Assembly (NCBI GenBank): GCA_902477365.1 | Contig: CABSGW010000066.1 | Location: 1-11,062, forward strand | Length of the DNA: 11,062 nucleotides | DNA from: an uncultured Prevotellaceae bacterium | Lineage (GTDB): Bacteria > Bacteroidota > Bacteroidia > Bacteroidales > Bacteroidaceae | Direction: 5' to 3' | Shown: piece after piece, positions 7,058-11,062 of the stretch | How the letters are laid out: the number at the start of each line of letters is the position of its first letter | How positions within the stretch are numbered: position 1 is the first letter of the stretch | Program-made: the position numbers and the translations under genes | Notes under the pieces: model-generated | What the model was told of the DNA's origin: nothing | Databases searched by the model: none | The model's input: only the letters and a program-made list of their open reading frames with translations

Positions 7058-7633
7058 ATGGCAGACAAAGGAAAAATGATCATATTTTCTGCTCCAAGCG
7101 GCAGCGGAAAAAGCACACTCATCAATTATTTGATGGAACAGGAGTTGAAACTTCAGTTTTCGATAAGTGCCACCAGCAGAGCTCCGCGAGGCAGCGAGCA
7201 AAACGGCGTAGAATATTTTTTTCTGACTCCTGAGGAATTTAAGACCCGTATTGAAGCCGGCGACTTTCTGGAATATGAAGAAGTGTATAAAGACCGATTT
7301 TATGGCACATTAAAAGCGCAGGTGGAACAACAAGCCGAAGACGGTACAAACATTGTATTTGACGTGGATGTTGTGGGAGGCTGTAACATCAAGAAGTTCT
7401 ATGGAGAACGTGCCTTAAGCATCTTCGTTCAACCGCCATCTATTGACGTATTGCGGAAACGGCTGGAAGGAAGAGGCACTGACGCTCCGGAAGTAATAGC
7501 AGACCGCATAGCCAAAGCTGAGTTTGAATTGGGATTTGCCTCTAAATTTGATTGCATCATAACCAATGACAACTTAGAAAAAGCACAAGCCGAAGTATTA
7601 CAGGTGGTAACGGAGTTTCTGAAGAATGACTGA
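7058..7633 (+). CDS. gmk: guanylate kinase
   Basis: Cytosolic enzyme that phosphorylates GMP to GDP with ATP, feeding GTP, dGTP and (p)ppGpp pools. The Walker A loop SAPSGSGKST is at residues 11-20 with Lys18 as the phosphate-binding lysine. The GMP-binding region follows: ISATSRAPRGSEQNGVEYFF (36-55), then the GDFLEYEEVYKDRFYGT segment (68-84). DVDVVGGCNIKKFYG carries the Walker B-like strand. The lid and C-terminal helix (RIAKAEFELGFASKFDCIITND) are intact. The 191 residues are close to the usual length of about 190-205. It starts 15 bp after yicC and its end overlaps the nadD start by 8 bp, which suggests coupled translation. Confidence 0.97.
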   Translation: MADKGKMIIFSAPSGSGKSTLINYLMEQELKLQFSISATSRAPRGSEQNGVEYFFLTPEEFKTRIEAGDFLEYEEVYKDRFYGTLKAQVEQQAEDGTNIVFDVDVVGGCNIKKFYGERALSIFVQPPSIDVLRKRLEGRGTDAPEVIADRIAKAEFELGFASKFDCIITNDNLEKAQAEVLQVVTEFLKND

Positions 7634-8201
7634 AACCGGTATTTTTGGCGGTTCATTTAATCCGATCCATTTGGGGCATACCGGATTGGCCAATGCACTA
7701 TGTCAAAAAGGCTATGTAGAGGAAGTGTGGTTGCTGATTTCGCCTCAAAACCCACTGAAAACAAATTGTGAACTACTTGACGAGAAAAAACGTTTACAGT
7801 TGGCCCAGCTGGCTACAACGGAATATCCTTGTATCAAGACCTCGGACTTTGAATTTTCATTACCACGCCCCTCTTACATGTTTCATACGTTGGAAGCCTT
7901 GCGTACAGTCTATCCAGAACGGCAATTTTCACTCATCATCGGTACTGACAACTGGTTGTGCTTCCGGCAATGGAAACATCCCGAAAAGATACTAGCCAAC
8001 CACCGCGTCATCTTGTTTCCCCGAAAAGGTTATGAGATAGATCCCCAGACATTGCCATCCAATGTAATAATGGCTGATTTGCCCATCTATCCTGTGAGTT
8101 CCACGCTTGTAAGAGAAAGGTTGAAAAAAGGAGAAGCGACCGATGATTTACTACATGCCAAAGTGAGAAAACTGATAGAGAACGAACACTTATACCTATA
8201 A
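7626..8201 (+). CDS. nadD: nicotinate-nucleotide adenylyltransferase
   Basis: Cytosolic enzyme that joins nicotinate mononucleotide and ATP into nicotinate adenine dinucleotide, the step before NAD synthetase in de novo and salvage NAD synthesis. The nucleotidyltransferase signature GIFGGSFNPIHLGH lies at residues 5-18, with the catalytic HLGH at 15-18. GTDNW (106-110) and the second ATP-binding motif SSTLVRERL (158-166) complete the active site. The 191 residues are normal for NadD and too long for CoaD. The ATG at 7626 lies inside the last codons of gmk (8-bp overlap). It is the last gene of the rightward operon and faces ispF across a strong inverted repeat. Confidence 0.95.
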   Translation: MTETGIFGGSFNPIHLGHTGLANALCQKGYVEEVWLLISPQNPLKTNCELLDEKKRLQLAQLATTEYPCIKTSDFEFSLPRPSYMFHTLEALRTVYPERQFSLIIGTDNWLCFRQWKHPEKILANHRVILFPRKGYEIDPQTLPSNVIMADLPIYPVSSTLVRERLKKGEATDDLLHAKVRKLIENEHLYL

Positions 8202-8224
8202 CTCAAGCTTCTTTCGACAAAAAG

Positions 8225-8273
8225 ACATTCAACCCCTTGAGTCACATATAAGAAAACTCAAGGGGTTGAATGT
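8225..8273. terminator. perfect 18-bp inverted repeat, probable shared terminator
   Basis: ACATTCAACCCCTTGAGT at 8225-8242 is repeated exactly in inverted form at 8256-8273, with a 13-base AT-rich loop. A G-U pair at 8224/8274 could lengthen the stem. It sits between the convergent nadD and ispF stops, 23 bp after nadD and 24 bp from ispF. On the minus strand the stem is followed by CTTTTTG, a short U-tract, so it best suits ending the porU-porV-ispF transcript. On the plus strand TAAATCACC follows, so termination of nadD there would rest on the stem alone. Confidence 0.8.
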
Positions 8274-8297
8274 TAAATCACCAAACCTATCAAATGA

Positions 8298-8777
8298 TCA
8301 GTCTCGTTCTATCAATACGGTTGCATAAGCAGAAATACCTTCCTCACGCCCGGTAAAGCCTAGTTTTTCAGTAGTGGTGGCTTTCACGGAAACATCTTCT
8401 TCCTCAATCTGCATGACATTGGCCAAGCATTTTTGAATAGCATCTATATGAGGTTTCAACTTTGGACGTTCGGCACACACTGTTGCATCAACATTGCCCA
8501 CCCTATAACCCTTTTCAGCCAATAATCCGATTGTTTTTCGCAACAAGATCTTACTGTCTATTTGATGATAAGCCGCATCGCTATCGGGGAAGTGATAGCC
8601 AATATCGCGCAAATGAGCCGCACCAAGCAGTGCATCACAGATGGCATGAATCAGCACATCGGCATCACTATGTCCCAACAAACCAGCTTCGTGCTCCAAA
8701 CGCACTCCACCTAGCCATAACTCACGACCCTCCACCAAACGGTGTACATCAAAACCAAAACCAACTCTTATTTTCAT
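8298..8777 (-). CDS. ispF: 2-C-methyl-D-erythritol 2,4-cyclodiphosphate synthase
   Basis: Cytosolic homotrimeric enzyme of the MEP pathway that turns CDP-methylerythritol 2-phosphate into methylerythritol cyclodiphosphate and CMP. I chose the ATG at 8775-8777, giving MKIRVGFGFDVHRL and 159 residues, the usual family length. An in-frame TTG three codons earlier would overlap the porV stop and adds nothing conserved. The metal ligands expected from E. coli Asp8, His10 and His42 are Asp10, His12 (FDVH) and His44 (ADVLIH). GHSDAD (35-40), DIGYHFPDSD (58-67), ERPKLKPH (103-110) and the C-terminal KLGFTGREEGISAYA (138-152) are all present. It begins 5 bp after porV, so translation is probably coupled, and it is the last gene before the terminator. 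Confidence 0.97.
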   Translation of the reverse strand: MKIRVGFGFDVHRLVEGRELWLGGVRLEHEAGLLGHSDADVLIHAICDALLGAAHLRDIGYHFPDSDAAYHQIDSKILLRKTIGLLAEKGYRVGNVDATVCAERPKLKPHIDAIQKCLANVMQIEEEDVSVKATTTEKLGFTGREEGISAYATVLIERD

Positions 8778-8782
8778 ATCAA

Positions 8783-9967
8783 TCAACGTCCACGTCCAAA
8801 CAAATCTTTTATACCATCAAAGTCAAACGCAAGTGAGACACGTAATGTCTGGTCCAACGGGTTTGTCGGTGCTGTAGCAATCACATAACCGGCATCCACC
8901 GAAAAAACATTCATACGAAACCCCGCACCTACGGTAAAGAACTTACGGCCTCCCTTATTCTCACTTTCATGACGGTATCCTGCACGCAGAATAAACTTAT
9001 CATTGTAAGTATATTCTGCACCTATTCCCCATTGTATCTCTTCCAATTCTTCTTTAAAACCACCGGGAGCATCACTAAAGCTTTTGAAAATACCAGATAT
9101 GGGAGACATATCAAAATAATCGCGCTGTAAACGGTCCTGATACTCTTCGCTTGACTCATCGTCTCTTTGGCGAGGCATTGTGGGTACTAATAATTTATTA
9201 ATATCGGCACAAAGCGAAAGGCGATTGTACTCATTCAAAGGAATCATATAGTTTACACCCAGACGCAAGTTAGTCGGTATAAAATAGGTATTCTCATCAC
9301 CATACTTAATTTTTGTACCGATATTGCTGATATTAAGCCCCAAAGCCAATTGACACTCACGACTACCCATCACCAGGTACTTATTGTAATAGCAGGCAAT
9401 GTCAGCAGCAAATGCTGAACCTGGAGAAACATCATCACTATAATTACCGCTAAGATCGGAATACATGTAACGCAAAGCTACCGCTGCCGAAAAGTTTTCA
9501 CTCAACATACGAGAATAAGCGATATCGACAGACATCTCGTAGGGACTAATTGTCATACCATCACCATCGGCCATTTGTCCACCATCGGAAGTCATCACCT
9601 CACCCAACGAAAAATAACGCAAAGAACCACTCAGCGCCTGATAATCGCCCAAACGCATATAACCAGAAACATAAGCTAAAGCAATGTCATCGGTGATCTT
9701 ACGCAACCAAGGTGTATAATTGACCGCCAAACCAGCCCGACTTATGGCAAACGGATACTTTGCCGGATTCCATGCTTGTGAGTAAACATCCGGATCCGTG
9801 GCTGCACCGACATCACCAATACCTCCGGCACGTGCATCCGGTCCTATACTTTGGGAAACAACAGCCGTACTAACAGGATTAAACTTGCTCTTTATATTGT
9901 CATCAGCTAATACATTGCATACCAAACCGAATGCAACACAGAAGACTCCGATTATACGTTTTCTCAT
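8783..9967 (-). CDS. porV: PorV-type outer membrane beta-barrel protein (type IX secretion)
   Basis: Outer membrane protein of the PorV/LptO family. In Porphyromonas gingivalis PorV collects cargo from the type IX translocon and carries it to the PorU attachment complex. A signal peptide is visible: MRKRIIGVFCVAFGLVCNVLA, with probable cleavage after Ala21. The family N-terminal segment follows (SIGPDARAGGIGDVGAATD, 40-58, then SQAWNPAKYPFA). The rest is FadL-like barrel with alternating aromatic strands, for example LSGSLRYFSLGE and AVALRYMYSDL, ending in the strand LRVSLAFDFDG. An acidic/Arg-rich stretch near 265-285 (QRDDESSEEYQDRLQRD) is probably an extracellular loop. At 394 residues it is full length. 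It follows porU by 35 bp, with no clear promoter in the gap. The family is secure; full PorV function is less so, because other T9SS parts are not in view. Confidence 0.9.
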   Translation of the reverse strand: MRKRIIGVFCVAFGLVCNVLADDNIKSKFNPVSTAVVSQSIGPDARAGGIGDVGAATDPDVYSQAWNPAKYPFAISRAGLAVNYTPWLRKITDDIALAYVSGYMRLGDYQALSGSLRYFSLGEVMTSDGGQMADGDGMTISPYEMSVDIAYSRMLSENFSAAVALRYMYSDLSGNYSDDVSPGSAFAADIACYYNKYLVMGSRECQLALGLNISNIGTKIKYGDENTYFIPTNLRLGVNYMIPLNEYNRLSLCADINKLLVPTMPRQRDDESSEEYQDRLQRDYFDMSPISGIFKSFSDAPGGFKEELEEIQWGIGAEYTYNDKFILRAGYRHESENKGGRKFFTVGAGFRMNVFSVDAGYVIATAPTNPLDQTLRVSLAFDFDGIKDLFGRGR

Positions 9968-10002
9968 AATTATTCTTTTACTTCTAATAACTAGGTATTC
10001 TG

Positions 10003-11062
10003 CTATTTATTGCCTAATATAATCAATTTATCCGTTTTCGAACCAGATCGGCCATCCTCGGTTGCCACATTCGCCCGTACAAAATAAATTCCGGCTGGAA
10101 GCTTTGCCCCTCCTGTCGAAGTCAGATTCCATTCCATTCTAAAATACCCATCCAATGAACTATTGGTGAGAGTTTGTTGCCACACACAACGTCCATGACA
10201 ATCATACACTTGAATACGGCAAGTAACATTTGTAGCCAGACGGTTACTATTCATCACAATGGTTGTCACATCCGAAGCCGGATTGGGATAACACACCAAA
10301 TTGAGTAAGGAAGGACGAAGACCGGGTTCAACCACAAAATTCAATACTCGTGAAGACGAATTCCCACTCATATCCCATGCGCGGAAAAGTAACTGATGCT
10401 TACCAGCAGCCAAGGTAGGAATTGAATACTGAACAGTACCTGATTGATAACTACCAAAATCATTGGAATAATAGTTGTTCAATACATACGAGGTCGTCTC
10501 ATTTCCATCTATAATCAGTTCCAAATCGTGTCCAATTCCGTTTCCCGACACATTAATTCCATCTTCATCGCTCAAATGGGCCACAAAATAAGGAGTTGAA
10601 TTAACTTTTCCTCCATCTACAAATTCGGGAGTATTCAAATATAGGTAAATCTCCGGCCCAGCGGAATCTGTTGGAAGAGTAGCATTTGCCTCGAACACAA
10701 AATTATCAAAACGTCCATTCGCTGTTAACTGTCGATCCTCGCTTACGGCATATAGACTGATAAGTCCGGTTGACTCCGTATAATTGATCTCATGTGAAAT
10801 AGGAATCTCCAAAGAAAAACGTCCTTGACGCACAGAATCGGTTCCTTCAAATAGCGTTCGTGTACGGTCTTTATAGACAAATGCTTCGTCTGCACCCGCT
10901 TGATTTCTACAGGTAACAACCTCCTCTGCATCAAACATCGTAGCCGTTACTGCACCTTGAAAAGACTCCATTTTCCCTCCTTGGACAGATTCAACATATC
11001 CATTCACACGAACCACAGAGCCGGCAGGCAATACCACTTGATGACCTGCTGAAACATCTACC
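10003..11062 (-). CDS. porU: PorU-type C25 family sortase/peptidase, C-terminal part (5' end outside window)
   Basis: The frame stays open through the right edge of the window, so this is the C-terminal 352 residues of a longer protein; the GTG at 11037 is an internal codon and not a start. PorU is the surface protease that removes C-terminal signals from type IX cargo and links cargo to lipopolysaccharide. Visible here are Ig-like beta domains, the family stretch LSDEDGINVSGNGIGHDLEL (near 10520-10580), AGKHQLLFRAWDMSGNSS, and a terminal secretion-tail-like domain (about 10006-10310) with NLVCYPNPASDV, GRCVWQQTL and LPAGIYFVRANV. The C25 catalytic domain would lie outside the window and cannot be checked. 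Family assignment rests on these C-terminal motifs and on porV next door. The stop is TAG, 35 bp before porV. Confidence 0.85.
   Translation of the reverse strand, partial: VDVSAGHQVVLPAGSVVRVNGYVESVQGGKMESFQGAVTATMFDAEEVVTCRNQAGADEAFVYKDRTRTLFEGTDSVRQGRFSLEIPISHEINYTESTGLISLYAVSEDRQLTANGRFDNFVFEANATLPTDSAGPEIYLYLNTPEFVDGGKVNSTPYFVAHLSDEDGINVSGNGIGHDLELIIDGNETTSYVLNNYYSNDFGSYQSGTVQYSIPTLAAGKHQLLFRAWDMSGNSSSRVLNFVVEPGLRPSLLNLVCYPNPASDVTTIVMNSNRLATNVTCRIQVYDCHGRCVWQQTLTNSSLDGYFRMEWNLTSTGGAKLPAGIYFVRANVATEDGRSGSKTDKLIILGNK

Noticed and set aside
8778..8786. Extended ispF start at the in-frame TTG at 8784-8786
   Set aside because: It would overlap the porV stop and add three non-conserved residues; the ATG at 8775-8777 gives the family's usual N-terminus and length.
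11035..11037. GTG as a start codon for the rightmost minus-strand gene
   Set aside because: The frame stays open to the window edge, and the protein resembles only the C-terminal part of PorU, so the true start lies outside.

Overview
The window looks like the chromosome of a gut-type member of the Bacteroidales, most likely Bacteroides or a close relative. The reasons are the moderate GC content, a Bacteroidota-only protein (DUF4290), a PorU/PorV pair, a promoter of the Bacteroides TTTG / TAnnTTTG kind, starts preceded by A-rich sequence instead of a strong Shine-Dalgarno, and tightly packed housekeeping operons. Nothing in it looks mobile: I see no insertion sequence, integrase, tRNA, rRNA or CRISPR array. 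Species cannot be decided from sequence alone.

Layout. Bases 1-124 hold no complete gene, only a bulged hairpin and a short coding-like scrap after the rseP stop. Bases 125-5850 are one leftward (minus-strand) gene cluster, read in the order tsaB, a DUF4290 gene, murA, rimM, dxr, rseP, with gaps of 6-33 bp or overlaps of 4 and 11 bp. Bases 5851-6166 are a divergent intergenic region with outward promoters and one doubtful 55-codon ORF. Bases 6167-8201 are a rightward operon: yicC, gmk, nadD. Bases 8202-8297 hold a perfect 18-bp inverted repeat, probably a shared terminator between convergent operons. Bases 8298-11062 are a second leftward cluster: porU (5' end outside the window), porV, ispF.

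How the genes fit together. The leftward cluster mixes translation quality (TsaB for t6A tRNA modification, RimM for 30S maturation), envelope building (MurA, first committed step of peptidoglycan synthesis), isoprenoid precursor supply (Dxr, first committed step of the MEP pathway, feeding undecaprenyl carriers and quinones) and envelope signalling (RseP site-2 protease). The rightward operon covers RNA turnover (YicC), GDP synthesis (Gmk) and NAD synthesis (NadD). The right-hand cluster pairs type IX secretion parts (PorU sortase, PorV shuttle) with a later MEP enzyme (IspF).

This is mainly a conserved core region and I did not find a convincing undescribed system. The points most worth a second look are a MurA with aspartate in place of the fosfomycin-reactive cysteine, the uncharacterised DUF4290 protein embedded in a core operon, the PorU/PorV pair beside ispF, and the divergent intergenic region.
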